In this document: positions 29,203 through 29,312 of the stretch, in pieces
Layout of the letters: each line of letters begins with the position of its first letter
How positions within the stretch are numbered: the stretch's first letter is position 1
Source of the DNA: Oehlia diaphana
Taxonomy: Eukaryota > Glomeromycota > Glomeromycetes > Glomerales > Glomeraceae
Direction of reading: 5' to 3'
Assembly (NCBI GenBank): GCA_003833135.1
Contig: QZLH01001235.1
Span: 1 to 29,312, forward strand
Length of the DNA stretch: 29,312 nt
Position numbers and translations under genes: made by a program
The notes under the pieces: model-generated
Database searches by the model: none
The model's input: the letters and a program-made list of their open reading frames with translations, nothing else
What the model was told of the DNA's origin: nothing

Positions 29203-29312
29203 CATCAGGAAATTTTTTTAGGCGTAATTTAGTGTAATCTTTCGGAGGTGGTGTAAAATTTTGAAATATTACACTAAAAACGTAATATTACAGAAGTTTA
29301 CGCTCTTAAATT
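29203..29312. mobile_element. End of a second copy of the 110-bp inverted-end element, cut by the window
   Basis: From CATCAGGAAATTTTTTTAGG to CGCTCTTAAATT the sequence is identical to the left end at 15791-15897 over all shared positions. Flanked on the left by TT rather than TA. The remainder lies beyond the window. Confidence 0.85.

Overview
The window is an AT-rich, intron-rich, transposon-littered eukaryotic segment. Genes carry many short (about 70-110 nt) GT-AG introns, and several decayed gene families have the flavour of the Rhizophagus / Glomeromycotina (arbuscular mycorrhizal fungi) genomes: Uma2-like nuclease, AAA-ATPase plus PD-(D/E)XK, zinc-ribbon plus endonuclease-like, hAT, and a kinase with its Cys-rich leader. 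The organism call is inferred from these families and the base composition; no marker gene settles it.

Layout. 1-1620 is repeats, including a minus-strand series of intron-like units (1-540) and a 79-bp palindromic tandem repeat (728-1340). 2215-2640 holds a LINE RNase H relic. 2978-4267 (minus) is a two-exon exopolyphosphatase (PPX1), divergent from a 20-exon UBP2-type deubiquitinase (4668-9143, plus) that contains a U12-type AT-AC intron. 10002-11023 has a decayed transposase and an HNH fragment, followed by a MITE and a Uma2-like nuclease gene (11458-12489). 12656-15790 has a second MITE, a decayed gene whose five in-frame stops are all TAA/TAG, a hAT relic and a tRNA-like sequence. 15791-16847 is an element with 110-bp inverted ends around a 772-bp N gap; an identical end appears at 29203.

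The most unusual region is 17609-19510: about 16 consecutive repeat units that, read on the minus strand, each look like a complete intron (GTAAGT, TAAC-type branch site, T-tract, TAG) separated by 11-51 nt microexons. It lies downstream of a pyrimidine-rich minisatellite and a LINE endonuclease fragment. 20782-21679 (plus) is a bacterial-looking SAM methyltransferase with one intron, and 22339-23106 (minus) an NMN adenylyltransferase-like gene. From 23683 on, the window is a graveyard: zinc-ribbon/endonuclease, AAA-ATPase/PD-(D/E)XK (split by a MITE with a 10-bp target duplication), PIF1-like helicase and kinase relics.

The five intact genes (polyphosphate turnover, deubiquitination, Uma2-like nuclease, methyltransferase, NAD synthesis) do not form a pathway. 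The rest is repeat and decayed lineage-specific or mobile sequence.
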